64,000 nucleotides of DNA from Neobacillus mesonae. Lineage in GTDB: Bacteria > Bacillota > Bacilli > Paenibacillales > Paenibacillaceae. Shown here piece by piece: positions 26,977 to 35,867 of this stretch. Within the stretch, counting starts at the first letter, position 1. Every line of letters starts with the position of its first letter. Made by a program: the position numbers and the translations under genes. The stretch covers positions 992,001 through 1,056,000 of the forward strand of contig JAMBOW010000001.1 of the NCBI GenBank assembly GCA_023715865.1, in the 5' to 3' direction. The notes below the pieces were generated by a model. It saw nothing but the letters and a program-made list of their open reading frames with translations. It ran no database searches and was not told the DNA's origin.

Positions 26977-27005
26977 ACAAAAAGCCGCCATACAGGCGAC
27001 TTCTA
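26977..27005 (-). terminator. Terminator of the two-gene unit 28058-27031
   Basis: Read leftward: GTCGCC, short loop TGTAT, GGCGGC, then TTTTTGTTTT. A very similar sequence recurs at 61380-61405. Confidence 0.7.
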
Positions 27006-27030
27006 ATGGGACGAGCTTGTTATCTATATA

Positions 27031-27495
27031 CTAATGTTCTCCCTTAATGACAAAGAACGAACCACGGATTGTTCCGGCTAGTTTCGATTTCTGTCTGGCA
27101 AACTTAAACTTCCCTTCCAGCTCACTTGGTACCTCCATCCCCTCAGATAGCTTAAAGCCAACAGCCCGCTTCTTAGGGTCATCCACCGTATACATGACGT
27201 TGACCACAAGACCGTCCTCATAAAAGACATAGGTATATTTAATATTTTCCACTTGAAAAGAAGATGTTTCTAACGGTTTGGCTGCAAACGCAAGATCACG
27301 TTCTTTTTTCAAAACTTGGTTGACATAATCGAGAGTCTTCTGGCTCTCGTTCGCAGGACTAACTGTAAATTCGTGCTTATATTTGTTCATGAAATAGCGG
27401 GCTTCACTGGCTCGTAAACCAGCTAGCGCTTCTGCTACTGGTGAAGGCTCGAGCCCAACCTCGGATACACTTTTAAAATCAACGATATAGGACAT
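27031..27495 (-). CDS. Conserved protein of unknown function
   Basis: The gene encodes 154 residues with no signal or membrane segment. It begins SYIVDFKSVSEVGLEPSPVA and contains RASEARYFMNKYKHEFTVSP and FYEDGLVVNVMYTVDD, a pattern that looks conserved in Bacillales, but no domain name could be given. A GGAGGG ribosome site precedes ATG 27495. It lies 83 bp after the GyrI-like gene and shares its terminator, so the two are probably co-transcribed. Confidence 0.65.
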   Translation of the reverse strand: MSYIVDFKSVSEVGLEPSPVAEALAGLRASEARYFMNKYKHEFTVSPANESQKTLDYVNQVLKKERDLAFAAKPLETSSFQVENIKYTYVFYEDGLVVNVMYTVDDPKKRAVGFKLSEGMEVPSELEGKFKFARQKSKLAGTIRGSFFVIKGEH

Positions 27496-27578
27496 TTACA
27501 TCCCTCCTAAAAGTTTGAAAGTTTTACTTCATGGAACAGATTCGAGAAAACTCGTATCGGAAATATTCACTTATCTCA

Positions 27579-28058
27579 TTATTTTCTTACAACAGGAATC
27601 CACATTTCACCGAAGACTTGGCCATCTCTCTGCCCCATCTCAACCGTCGCATTAGGGCCGCCAACATAAGCGATGCTATTGGCTTCTGGCAAGACTTGAC
27701 CAAAGGCAATGCCAGTGAGCATATTACTCAACTCATCAGCCGTCTTCCCTTCTCCTTTAACGATTAGGTATTCACCTTTTGGAAATTGGATAACTCTTGT
27801 TTGTTCGGGCAGCGATGCCTCTGTCATGACACCGGCATAGTACATCATCTTGTTATTTACTGCTTCGCTCACAGCAAAAATATAGTTATTAGTAGCTATA
27901 CCCTTTAAAGTATCAAGCCGTCCATCTTGTTCAATGCTCTCCCAAAACTCATTTTTTTCCTTGTTAATGCCTGCATAATCTGTGTAATCGCTCTTGAGTT
28001 CAGTTCCAATTCCTAAAACGATAAAGCTGTCTTTTTCCTCAATAATAAAATCTGCCAT
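27579..28058 (-). CDS. GyrI-like effector-binding domain protein
   Basis: 159 residues that form a single GyrI/AraC effector-binding-like fold: SFIVLGIGTELKSDY at the N-terminus, MYYAGVMTEASLPEQTRVIQ in the middle, FPKGEYLIVKGEG, and the C-terminal strand FGEMWIPVVRK. There is no DNA-binding domain. Stand-alone members bind small hydrophobic molecules or modulate enzymes. AGAGGATG precedes the start. It is divergent from a WYL-domain regulator with only 107 bp between them, which suggests that regulator controls it. Confidence 0.8.
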   Translation of the reverse strand: MADFIIEEKDSFIVLGIGTELKSDYTDYAGINKEKNEFWESIEQDGRLDTLKGIATNNYIFAVSEAVNNKMMYYAGVMTEASLPEQTRVIQFPKGEYLIVKGEGKTADELSNMLTGIAFGQVLPEANSIAYVGGPNATVEMGQRDGQVFGEMWIPVVRK

Positions 28059-28094
28059 AACTAAACACCATCCTCTTTAAATTTGTTATTGAAT

Positions 28095-28122
28095 TTGCTT
28101 ATTTACTTGCTGGGTTTATAAT
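28095..28122 (+). promoter_or_regulatory. Putative sigma-A promoter of the WYL regulator gene
   Basis: TTGCTT at 28095-28100 and a perfect TATAAT at 28117-28122, with a 16-bp spacer, 44 bp before ATG 28166. Confidence 0.5.
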
Positions 28123-28165
28123 AACTTTAAATGATGTCAAAAAATGATACTGTTTAGGGGACTCA

Positions 28166-29131
28166 ATGAAAAAAGTTGAACGGATTAATATCATCATGAG
28201 GTATATTAATAATCGTGCCCACTTTACCATTTCTGAAATCATGCGGGAATTTAATATTTCTCGCTCGACAGCTATTCGAGATATCGGGGAAATTGAGGCC
28301 ATGGGAATGCCACTTGTTGCTGAAACGGGGAGAAGTGGTGGTTATTTTGTAATGAACAATTCTGTTCTTCCCACTGTCCGCTTCACGGATAATGAAATTA
28401 AAGCTCTTTTTATTGCTTTTATGGCCACAAGAAATCAGCAGCTCCCTTATCTAACAAGTCGTCAGTCTTTAGCTGAGAAATTGCTGGGCCTCATTTCAGA
28501 GAACCAACAGGATGATCTTGTTCTTTTAAATCAAATACTGCTTTTTGAAGGGACCAATCCGCATAATCCCGACCTGCTTGATCTGTCAGACCTGCCCCAT
28601 CCTATGTTGGAAAAACTCATCCAGATGCTCCTTCTGGACAGCTATTTAATAGCTACCGTCACAGAAGGAAGAGAAAGTAAGTCTTATCCCATTTATCTTT
28701 TACACTTATATCGTGAAAAAAGCCTGTGGCAGATTGAAGGCTTTGACTTAGAAGATGAAAAGAGAAGAGTTATTCCAGTCGACAATCTCACCAAAATAGA
28801 ACCCTACCCTGTGAAAAAAAGAGTAAACAAGAAAAGAATCTTAGAAAAACTAAGGAATCAGGAAGAGATAACCAATCTTGTCATTGAACTCGGTCCGAAG
28901 GCGATTGCGCAGTTCAAGAAATACCATCCATTAAAAGTTTCAATTTCATATACAAACCCTTACCAAACTACAGCCATTCTAAAGACTTTTATCAATGTTG
29001 TTAATAACGAAGAATTAACCGAAATAACCAATTGGGTGCTTTTTCTAGGTGAAGATATCAAGGTCAGAGATATGCCACGAGAGATGTTAGAGGGGCTGCA
29101 AGCGAGGCTAGACTCATACTGCCACCGCTAA
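28166..29131 (+). CDS. YafY-type transcriptional regulator with WYL domain
   Basis: 321 residues: N-terminal winged helix (IMRYINNRAHFTISEIMREF, NISRSTAIRDIGEIEAMG, ETGRSGGYFV) typical of DeoR/HTH_11. A middle region follows, then a WYL-type ligand-sensing domain (SYPIYLLHLYREKSLWQIEG) and a C-terminal extension to KVRDMPREML. It is divergent from the GyrI-like gene. WYL regulators respond to nucleotides or small ligands; none can be inferred here. A strong hairpin terminator lies downstream. Confidence 0.85.
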   Translation: MKKVERINIIMRYINNRAHFTISEIMREFNISRSTAIRDIGEIEAMGMPLVAETGRSGGYFVMNNSVLPTVRFTDNEIKALFIAFMATRNQQLPYLTSRQSLAEKLLGLISENQQDDLVLLNQILLFEGTNPHNPDLLDLSDLPHPMLEKLIQMLLLDSYLIATVTEGRESKSYPIYLLHLYREKSLWQIEGFDLEDEKRRVIPVDNLTKIEPYPVKKRVNKKRILEKLRNQEEITNLVIELGPKAIAQFKKYHPLKVSISYTNPYQTTAILKTFINVVNNEELTEITNWVLFLGEDIKVRDMPREMLEGLQARLDSYCHR

Positions 29132-29210
29132 GTCTCTCAATTTTCTGCTAAAATCAAGCACTTCAATGTCAATATAATTGGCTTTGTTCATTATATCTTC
29201 AATATATAGC

Positions 29211-29250
29211 AGAAAGAGGGCTCTACCCTTATATGTAGAGCCCTCTTTCT
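29211..29250 (+). terminator. Bidirectional terminator between convergent genes
   Basis: Perfect 16-bp stem AGAAAGAGGGCTCTAC / GTAGAGCCCTCTTTCT with an 8-nt loop. It separates the WYL regulator from the GntR gene. Confidence 0.85.
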
Positions 29251-29304
29251 ATTAAATCTAATAAATACTTTTGTACATTAGTATATCTAGCTGCTCAGCC
29301 AATG

Positions 29305-29964
29305 CTATTCATTACTCATGACATGCAAGTAAAAGTTCAAATCATTTTCTAAATGTTTTTTCATAAGAGCTTCTGCTCTCTCACCGTCTCTATCTCTAAT
29401 CGCCTCATAGATCTCTTCATGCTCATCAATAAGGTGAGGACGGTTATAGATAACAACCGTTTTCCTAAACAGATAAATAATAGCCTGCATTCGGTCAATA
29501 ATATCAATCATGAGCGGATTATTGCTTGCTCTTACAATGTCATTATGGAAACTTTCATTAGCTGACATAATCTCATCTTTTGTTCCCTTTCTCCCAATCT
29601 CCACATACTTATACAGCTCTTCAATCTCATTTTCTTTGAGAAAATTCGCCGCACATTTAGCAGAATATCCTTCCAACAATATACGAACATTAAATAAATT
29701 TCTTAAGTCCTTTTCCGTTGGCTTGACCACTTTTTTTTGAACAATTAATCCTTCGTTCTCCAGTTTCCTTATAGAATCCCTTATGGGAGTTCTGCTTACT
29801 CCAAGCTCCGTAGCGAGCTTTTCTTCAACGATCTTAGTACCGCTAGGAAGTTCACCGTTTAAAATCTTGTCTCGAAGAATTTCATAACACTGATGATACG
29901 CCGGTCGTGAGCTGTTACTTTCAAACACAAACTTCACCTCAGTTTCGTTTCTCATAATAAACAT
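29305..29964 (-). CDS. GntR-family regulator, FadR/FCD subfamily
   Basis: The protein has 219 residues: winged helix (LRDKILNGELPSGTKIVEEK, ELGVSRTPIRDSIRKLENEG) and an all-helical FCD domain with metal/ligand His residues (NESFHNDIVRASNNPLMIDI, RPHLIDEHEEIYEAI). It is divergent from the acid-sugar operon and probably binds the GTATAC sites between them. FCD-type GntR proteins usually sense organic or sugar acids, which fits the downstream dehydrogenase, kinase and GntP permease. The start may be ATG 29964 or a nearby Met (29955). Confidence 0.86.
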   Translation of the reverse strand: MFIMRNETEVKFVFESNSSRPAYHQCYEILRDKILNGELPSGTKIVEEKLATELGVSRTPIRDSIRKLENEGLIVQKKVVKPTEKDLRNLFNVRILLEGYSAKCAANFLKENEIEELYKYVEIGRKGTKDEIMSANESFHNDIVRASNNPLMIDIIDRMQAIIYLFRKTVVIYNRPHLIDEHEEIYEAIRDRDGERAEALMKKHLENDLNFYLHVMSNE

Positions 29965-30018
29965 AGTACCAAATTATGTTCATAAAATCATTCCAATATA
30001 CTAGGATAGCAATATAAA

Positions 30019-30088
30019 GTATACGTCAATTCATAAATTGTATACATTTTTATATTTAAATGTATACAATTTTATATTTTTAGTATAC
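30019..30088. promoter_or_regulatory. Four phased GTATAC operator sites
   Basis: GTATAC occurs at 30019-30024, 30040-30045, 30062-30067 and 30083-30088. Spacings are 21, 22 and 21 bp, two helical turns, so all four face the same side. The central pair extends to TTGTATACA-like sites. They lie between the GntR gene and its presumed target operon. Confidence 0.75.
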
Positions 30089-30090
30089 AA

Positions 30091-30122
30091 TGAAAACGCA
30101 AACAACGATGTAAGCGGTTGCC
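30091..30122 (+). promoter_or_regulatory. Two cre-like catabolite-repression sites
   Basis: TGAAAACGCAAACA (30091-30104) matches 13 of 14 positions of the Bacillus cre consensus TGWAARCGYTWNCW. TGTAAGCGGTTGCC (30109-30122) matches 12 of 14. They follow directly after the GTATAC array, upstream of the dehydrogenase. The rest of the 284-bp gap (29965-30248) holds no further gene. Confidence 0.6.
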
Positions 30123-30248
30123 TAAAGAAACATCATTATTTTCAGCAACCCCATTTTAGTTCAACGTTGTTTGGCTCTAGTTTACGGATAGATATCAATT
30201 TATGGGCATAAAAGCCTTTCTTAGAAAAGTTATTGGGAGGAAAACAGC

Positions 30249-31157
30249 ATGACTAAAAAAGTGGGTTTTATTGGATTAGGAATTATGGGAAAACCGATGG
30301 CACTAAATCTTAGAAAAGCAGGACATGAATTAACCGTTAATGATCTTAATCAAGAAGCGGTTCAAATATTGGTAGAATCAGGTGCAACTGCAGCTTCCTC
30401 ACCAAGAGAAGTAGCTGAAAACAGTGATATTATCATTACCATGCTCCCTGCATCTCAACACGTGCAAGCTGTTGTTTTAGGTGATCAAGGGATATTATCT
30501 GGAGCAAAAGAAGGCTCTATTATTATCGATATGAGCTCCATCACTCCTGCTGTTTCAATTGCTCTGGCAGAAGAAGCTGCAAAAAGAGGCGTCGGTTTTT
30601 TGGATGCACCTGTTAGCGGCGGAGAGCCTAAAGCCATTGATGGTACTTTAGCCATTATGGTAGGCGGTAAAGAAAGCGTATTCGAGGAAGCCAAGTCCGT
30701 ATTGTTCGATATGGGGACTGCTGTAACTTTAGTTGGTGACAGCGGCTGCGGGGTTACGGCTAAACTTGCGAACCAAATTATTGTTAATTTGAATATTGCT
30801 GCTATGTCCGAAGCCCTTGTCTTGGCAGCTAAAGCTGGAATTGATATCGAGAAAATGTATCAAGCCATCCGAGGCGGGTTAGCAGGCAGTGCAGTGCTTG
30901 ATGCCAAAGTTCCACTGATTCTGGAAAGAAATTTTGCTCCAGGTGGTACGATCGCTATCAATATGAAAGATATTACAAACGTAATGGATACTGCTCACGA
31001 GATTGGTGTGCCTCTTCTACTATCCAGTCATCTGTTAGAAATCTTCCATGCGCTTAAGGTTGATGGGAAATTAATGGACGACCACGGCGGGATCGTACAG
31101 TATTATGAAAAATTAGCAAATGTCGAAGTTAGGGGTCTTGGCAATGAAAACAAATAA
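30249..31157 (+). CDS. NAD-dependent beta-hydroxyacid dehydrogenase (LtnD/GarR-like)
   Basis: 302 residues: N-terminal Rossmann motif GFIGLGIMGKPMALNLRKAG, substrate motif DAPVSGGEPKAIDGTLAIMV near 118, the catalytic Lys in VTAKLANQIIVNLNI near 172 and a helical C-terminal domain. It belongs with 3-hydroxyisobutyrate, tartronate semialdehyde and L-threonate dehydrogenases. A GGGAGG site precedes ATG 30249. Being followed by an OtnK-like kinase favours a four-carbon acid such as L-threonate, oxidised at C2. The exact substrate is not proven. Confidence 0.85.
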   Translation: MTKKVGFIGLGIMGKPMALNLRKAGHELTVNDLNQEAVQILVESGATAASSPREVAENSDIIITMLPASQHVQAVVLGDQGILSGAKEGSIIIDMSSITPAVSIALAEEAAKRGVGFLDAPVSGGEPKAIDGTLAIMVGGKESVFEEAKSVLFDMGTAVTLVGDSGCGVTAKLANQIIVNLNIAAMSEALVLAAKAGIDIEKMYQAIRGGLAGSAVLDAKVPLILERNFAPGGTIAINMKDITNVMDTAHEIGVPLLLSSHLLEIFHALKVDGKLMDDHGGIVQYYEKLANVEVRGLGNENK

Positions 31158-32580
31158 TCGTTCTGTAGAAGAAGTTTTCAGCAGAATTCCTTCTCTTGAT
31201 AGCACCCTTGTCAATGAATTGCTTGAAAAAGAGCTTCAAAACTTTAATCAAAAAATTATCGTTTTGGATGATGATCCAACTGGCGTTCAAACGGTACATG
31301 GCATATCGGTCTATACGGACTGGTCCTTAGAAAGCATCGACAAAGGCTTTAAAGAAGAAAGCTCCATGTTCTTCATTCTCACCAATTCACGTGGATTTAC
31401 AGCTGCTGAAACTACAAAAGCGCACCAAGAAATTGCTGCAAATATCGTAGAAGCTGCAAAGAGAAACCATCGCGAATTTACAATTATTAGCCGCGGGGAT
31501 TCCACACTAAGAGGACACTTTCCACTGGAAACTGAAGTGCTAAAAGATACAGTTGAAGCAAAGTCAGATATACGATTTGACGGTGAGATACTCCTCCCTT
31601 TCTTTAAAGAAGGCGGACGCTTCACCATCGATAATATTCACTACGTTCAATATGATACGGAACTGGTCCCTGCAGGGGAAACCGAATTCGCTAAGGACCG
31701 CACCTTTGGCTACACCAAATCACATTTAGGTGAGTGGGCTGAGGAAAAATCAAATGGTCAATATAAGGCTGAAAATATGACATACATCTCGCTTGAAAGT
31801 CTGCGTGCTATGAATATTGAATCCATTGAACAGCAGCTGTTGAATGTTGAGAATTTCAATAAAGTTATTGTGAACGCGGTTGACTATTCCGATGTACAAG
31901 TTTTCACCATTGCTTTATTTAGAGCCATAAACAAAGGTAAGCAATTTATGTTTAGAAGTGCTGCTGCACTTACAAAAGTCATGGGAGGCGTCAGTAACAA
32001 AAGCCTGCTCACTCGTGAAGAAATGATGAGTGACAACACAAACCATGGCGGATTAGTCATCATTGGATCCCATGTTAAAAAAACAACCGAACAGTTTGAA
32101 GAACTTAAGAAGTCCAGTGCAGTTGAATTTGTTGAGTTTAATGTTCATCTTGTTCTGGAGCCTGATCAATTTGAGAACGAGCTTAACAGAGTGGTTGAAA
32201 CAACCAACAAACTGATTCTTCAAGGCAAAAATGTGGCTGTCTATACCAAAAGAGAGCGATTGGATCTTGGAGAAGACAGAAAAGAAGAAGAATTAAAACT
32301 ATCCGTAAAAATTTCGGATGCCGTCACGAGTATTGTAAAACGTTTAGAAGTACGACCATCTTATATCATCGCTAAAGGCGGTATTACCTCGAGTGATATT
32401 GGAACAAACGGTCTTGAAGTAAAAAGAGCTACCGTTGCTGGGCAAATTCGGCCTGGTATCCCGGTGTGGACAACAGGTAGTGAAAGTAAATTCCCGGGAA
32501 TTTCCTATGTCATCTTCCCTGGAAACGTGGGTACAAAAACGGATTTGAGAGAAGTCGTTGAAATGCTGAGTACGAAGTAA
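31144..32580 (+). CDS. Four-carbon acid sugar kinase (OtnK-like)
   Basis: 478 residues. The N-terminal domain begins at KIIVLDDDPTGVQTVHGISV (residues ~30-50) and carries TIISRGDSTLRGHFPLE. The C-terminal nucleotide-binding domain has SYIIAKGGITSSDIGTNGL, GQIRPGIPVWTT and VIFPGNVGT. This two-domain family phosphorylates 3-oxo-tetronates or related acids at O4. ATG 31144 sits 8 nt after GGGG and overlaps the dehydrogenase end by 14 bp; an upstream start at 31120 is less likely. It would act on the oxo acid made by the dehydrogenase. The aldolase that normally follows is absent here. Confidence 0.83.
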   Translation: MKTNNRSVEEVFSRIPSLDSTLVNELLEKELQNFNQKIIVLDDDPTGVQTVHGISVYTDWSLESIDKGFKEESSMFFILTNSRGFTAAETTKAHQEIAANIVEAAKRNHREFTIISRGDSTLRGHFPLETEVLKDTVEAKSDIRFDGEILLPFFKEGGRFTIDNIHYVQYDTELVPAGETEFAKDRTFGYTKSHLGEWAEEKSNGQYKAENMTYISLESLRAMNIESIEQQLLNVENFNKVIVNAVDYSDVQVFTIALFRAINKGKQFMFRSAAALTKVMGGVSNKSLLTREEMMSDNTNHGGLVIIGSHVKKTTEQFEELKKSSAVEFVEFNVHLVLEPDQFENELNRVVETTNKLILQGKNVAVYTKRERLDLGEDRKEEELKLSVKISDAVTSIVKRLEVRPSYIIAKGGITSSDIGTNGLEVKRATVAGQIRPGIPVWTTGSESKFPGISYVIFPGNVGTKTDLREVVEMLSTK

Positions 32581-32608
32581 TTAAAAGTATGTATTGTATG
32601 GCCTGGCT

Positions 32609-32666
32609 GTAAGGAGTAACACTCTTAAATGGATAAATTAAATATTGATTTGAGTGTACTCCTTAC
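32609..32666 (+). promoter_or_regulatory. Intercistronic hairpin before the GntP permease
   Basis: GTAAGGAGTAACACTC (32609-32624) pairs with GAGTGTACTCCTTAC (32652-32666) around a 27-nt loop. No U-tract follows, so it may be an RNA-processing or stability element rather than a terminator. Confidence 0.6.
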
Positions 32667-32713
32667 TTAGTGGTCCCCTTTATTAAAGCAAATAAGGAAA
32701 AGAGGAAAAATAT

Positions 32714-34033
32714 ATGCCAATTATCTCCGTTACGATTGGGGTCGCTTTATTACTCATCTTAATGATGGCTTTTAAATTAAACGCTTTCATCTCATTGATT
32801 ATTGTTTCCCTGGCAGTTGGAGTACTGGAAGGAATGACACCGATTGAAGCTGTTGAATCCATCGAATCCGGCCTAGGCGGAACACTCGGACATTTAACGA
32901 TGATCATTATTTTTGGAGGAATTCTTGGGAAGCTAATGACCGATTCTGGTGGTGCACAGCGTATCGCAACAACCATGATCAGTGCCTTTGGTCAAAAACG
33001 AACGCAGCTGGCTGCAGTTATTACAGCCGCTATTGTTGGAATCGCTTTATTCTTTGAAACCGGAGTCGTCGTTTTAATTCCATTGGTATTTACCATTGCT
33101 ACAGCTGCTCGAGTACCCGTTCTTTATCTGGGAATGCCCGTCATTGCAGCACTTATAACCATGCATGGATTTGTTCCTCCGCATCCTGGCCCTACGGCCG
33201 TTGCAAATGTATTTGGAGCAAATATCGGTTTAACGATGATCTTAGGGATTATCATTGCCATCCCTGCTTTCATCCTTGCAGGTCCCGTTTATACAAAGCT
33301 GTTTAAAAAAGAAGCTTTGCAGATCGATATCCCTAAAGGTCTATTTAATCCAAGAGAATTTAAAGAAGAAGAACTTCCTAAATTCGGAATTAGTCTTTTC
33401 ACAGCTCTTTTACCTGTCATTTTAATTGCGCTTCAAACCGTTGTTGAGATATTTGCGCCTGAATCCGCAATTTCACCAGTAACTGATTTTATCGGAAATG
33501 CAAACGTAGCTCTATTAATATCAGTTATTGTCGCTATTTTTACTTTCGGATTAAATCTTGGCAAGAAAATGCCTGAAATTATGACCTCATTAAGCGAATC
33601 TGTAAGCGGAATTGGTATGATTTTGTTAATTATTGCTGGTGGTGGTGCGTTCAAGCAAGTTTTGATCGACAGTCATATTGACCAATACATTTCTGATATA
33701 ATGTCAGGCTCAACCCTTTCTCCACTCCTTTTAACTTGGCTTATCGCAGTAATCTTAAGGATTGCCGTTGGTTCTGCAACTGTAGCCGGTATGACAGCAG
33801 CTGGTATTGCCGCACCTTTGGTTGCTGCAACGGGGGTAAGTCCAGAATTGATGGTCCTGGCAGCGGGTGCAGGAAGTGTTACCTTCTCTCACGTAAATGA
33901 TGCAGGATTCTGGATCTACAAGGAGTACTTTAATCTTAGTATCGGTAAAACGATAAAAACCTGGTCTATCATGGTAACAATTATTTCGCTGGTAGGACTT
34001 GCTGGCGTACTGATCCTGGATATGTTCATGTAA
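32714..34033 (+). CDS. GntP-family permease for sugar acids
   Basis: A 439-residue integral membrane protein with about 12 hydrophobic segments. GntP signatures are visible: FGGILGKLMTDSGGAQRIAT near 65-85, GIALFFETGVVVLIPLVFTI near 110-130, HGFVPPHPGPTAVA near 152-165, and SHVNDAGFWIYKEYF near 395. GntP-type permeases import gluconate and related acids, probably with protons. It is third in the acid-sugar operon, 133 bp after the kinase. It would bring in the tetronate-type substrate. Confidence 0.9.
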   Translation: MPIISVTIGVALLLILMMAFKLNAFISLIIVSLAVGVLEGMTPIEAVESIESGLGGTLGHLTMIIIFGGILGKLMTDSGGAQRIATTMISAFGQKRTQLAAVITAAIVGIALFFETGVVVLIPLVFTIATAARVPVLYLGMPVIAALITMHGFVPPHPGPTAVANVFGANIGLTMILGIIIAIPAFILAGPVYTKLFKKEALQIDIPKGLFNPREFKEEELPKFGISLFTALLPVILIALQTVVEIFAPESAISPVTDFIGNANVALLISVIVAIFTFGLNLGKKMPEIMTSLSESVSGIGMILLIIAGGGAFKQVLIDSHIDQYISDIMSGSTLSPLLLTWLIAVILRIAVGSATVAGMTAAGIAAPLVAATGVSPELMVLAAGAGSVTFSHVNDAGFWIYKEYFNLSIGKTIKTWSIMVTIISLVGLAGVLILDMFM

Positions 34034-34041
34034 ATATGTAA

Positions 34042-34082
34042 TAAAGGCACGTTCTTAATAGAACGATGCCTTTATTTTTTTC
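34042..34082 (+). terminator. Terminator of the acid-sugar operon
   Basis: AAAGGCA-CGTTCT, loop, AGAACG-A-TGCCTTT followed by ATTTTTTTC. Confidence 0.88.
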
Positions 34083-34137
34083 TTGTATTTTATATACGAA
34101 CCTTCTGTATAATGTCCCTAAACCTATGATTAAATGC

Positions 34138-34788
34138 TTATAGAATATCTGAAGTATATCCTCTAGTTAAAGGCTTTGCACTGACTAAATAAGGTCGTTT
34201 AACAGGAACAAGCCAATGGATGCCTGAGGACAAATCAACTAAACTTACATAGTGTCCATGTCCAGCTCCCGTATCTATCCCTATTTTTCCGTTACCCTGC
34301 CATATTTCATCAGCAGCTAAACCCATTTTAAACGTGGAAGTGTGACCAAACACTACAACCTTCTCTTTTAGCGGAGGAGAGTGATGAAAAGTCTCTCGAA
34401 TCTCAGTCAAATCCTCTGGACTTTGAGCAGATAATGGAACTCCTGGACGTATTCCAGCATGCACGAACAAATAAGAAGTATCTTCTGCCCATAAGGGAAG
34501 TTGTGAAATAAATTGGCGATAGCCCAGCATAGTCTGATCTGTGAGCAAAACCGTCGTTGGGCCTTCCTTCAGCCACTTTCTCTCATTATTTCCCTGAAGA
34601 GCGATGGCTCCATTATTACACAGCTGCATAACAAGATCCAACGTACCGCAGGAATCGGGTCCTTTGTTAACATAGTCGCCAAGGAGGTACAGTTGATCGT
34701 TCTTGGCGTCATACTTGGCGGCGTACAATAATTTTTCCAGCAAAAATCCATATCCATGAATATCCGAAGTAACAAAAAGTCTACCCAT
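34138..34788 (-). CDS. Metallophosphoesterase (PrpE/ApaH-like)
   Basis: 216 residues of the calcineurin-like fold: DIHGYGFLLEKLL (residues ~9-21), GDYVNKGPDSCGTLDLV (~37), GNNERKW (~66), LFVHAGIRPGV (~108) and VVFGHTSTFKMG (~140). ATG 34788 starts 2 nt after the ABC ATPase stop, so it is the fourth gene of that operon. Known relatives cleave phosphoproteins, dinucleoside polyphosphates or phosphomonoesters. Linkage to the importer suggests it dephosphorylates an imported compound, which is inference. Confidence 0.8.
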   Translation of the reverse strand: MGRLFVTSDIHGYGFLLEKLLYAAKYDAKNDQLYLLGDYVNKGPDSCGTLDLVMQLCNNGAIALQGNNERKWLKEGPTTVLLTDQTMLGYRQFISQLPLWAEDTSYLFVHAGIRPGVPLSAQSPEDLTEIRETFHHSPPLKEKVVVFGHTSTFKMGLAADEIWQGNGKIGIDTGAGHGHYVSLVDLSSGIHWLVPVKRPYLVSAKPLTRGYTSDIL

Positions 34789-34790
34789 AT

Positions 34791-35867
34791 TTAATCAGAC
34801 TTTTCCTCGTACAGCATTGTATGCCTCATGCTGAAACCAATGAAGATGTTCAGGTTCCCAAGTATAGATTCGCTATGAAAAAAATGAACCGCCTGTTGGT
34901 CTTTCGTCTCTGCAATAATCCTCCAGCGAGTTCCTTCGTAAATTGACTGTACGATCGTCACTTCAAGAAGATTTTGATCCTTGTTTACTTCAAGCTCTCC
35001 CACTTTTATATGTTCAGGATGGATCATAACAACGGCTTCTTTTCCGGAACCATCTCTTCCCACTCCGGTATACTCTCCTCTTATCGTCGTTCCCGCTATG
35101 TCAGCGGCTGAGTTGTCATTGTGGATCATCCTGGCGCTAATTCTATTATGATACCCCATTAATTGAGCTACCCAAGGGCTTGCCGGACGCTCGAACAATC
35201 TTTTGGGCTCATCGAACTGATCGATTTGTCCTTCCCTCAATACAAGAATTCTGTCTGCAATGGTGAATGCCTCCATGCGATCATGAGTCACGTACAGGGT
35301 TGCCGTTGATAATTCACCAAGAAGTTTTGCCAGTTCCCCTCTCATATCCGTACGCAGCTTGACATCCAGATTGGATAAAGGCTCATCCATTAATAGCAGC
35401 TTCGGCTCGGTCGCAAGTGCTCTTGCTATCCCTACTCTTTGCTGTTGACCTCCTGATAATTGTGAAGGCAGCCGATTCATCATGCCCTCCAGTCTCATTA
35501 AAGCCTGCAGCATCTCGAGATTTTGCTTTCTTTCTGAGCTGCCCAATTTTCTTCGCTTCATCCCGTATTCAATATTTTGAGCTACGGTCATATGCGGCCA
35601 TAGAGCATAGTCCTGAAAAACCATATTAATAGGTCGTCGTTCAGGCGGAGTATAATGCTTCCCTCCCTCGACTTTTGCTCCATCAATCTCAACACTTCCA
35701 CTGTCGATTCGCTGCAATCCAGCAACCATTTGCAGCAAAGTAGATTTCCCGCATCCTGAAGGGCCCAGTATACATATCCTTTCCCCTTGCTTTACCTCAA
35801 ATGTCATGGGTTGTATTACATTTTCACTACCATATGACTTAGAAACCTCGTTTAATTTTAGAATCAA
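34791..35867 (-). CDS. ABC importer ATP-binding protein (spermidine/iron/phosphonate class)
   Basis: The 358-residue ATPase has Walker A LGPSGCGKSTLLQMVA, Q-loop VFQDYALWPHMTV, signature LSGGQQQRVGIARALA, Walker B LLLMDEPLSNLD and a switch His in YVTHDRMEAFTI. Residues ~240-355 form a TOBE-type regulatory domain, as in PotA/FbpC/AfuC. Its start overlaps the permease stop by 4 bp. It energises the double permease upstream. The class imports polyamines, Fe(III), 2-aminoethylphosphonate or sugar phosphates. Confidence 0.88.
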   Translation of the reverse strand: MILKLNEVSKSYGSENVIQPMTFEVKQGERICILGPSGCGKSTLLQMVAGLQRIDSGSVEIDGAKVEGGKHYTPPERRPINMVFQDYALWPHMTVAQNIEYGMKRRKLGSSERKQNLEMLQALMRLEGMMNRLPSQLSGGQQQRVGIARALATEPKLLLMDEPLSNLDVKLRTDMRGELAKLLGELSTATLYVTHDRMEAFTIADRILVLREGQIDQFDEPKRLFERPASPWVAQLMGYHNRISARMIHNDNSAADIAGTTIRGEYTGVGRDGSGKEAVVMIHPEHIKVGELEVNKDQNLLEVTIVQSIYEGTRWRIIAETKDQQAVHFFHSESILGNLNIFIGFSMRHTMLYEEKSD

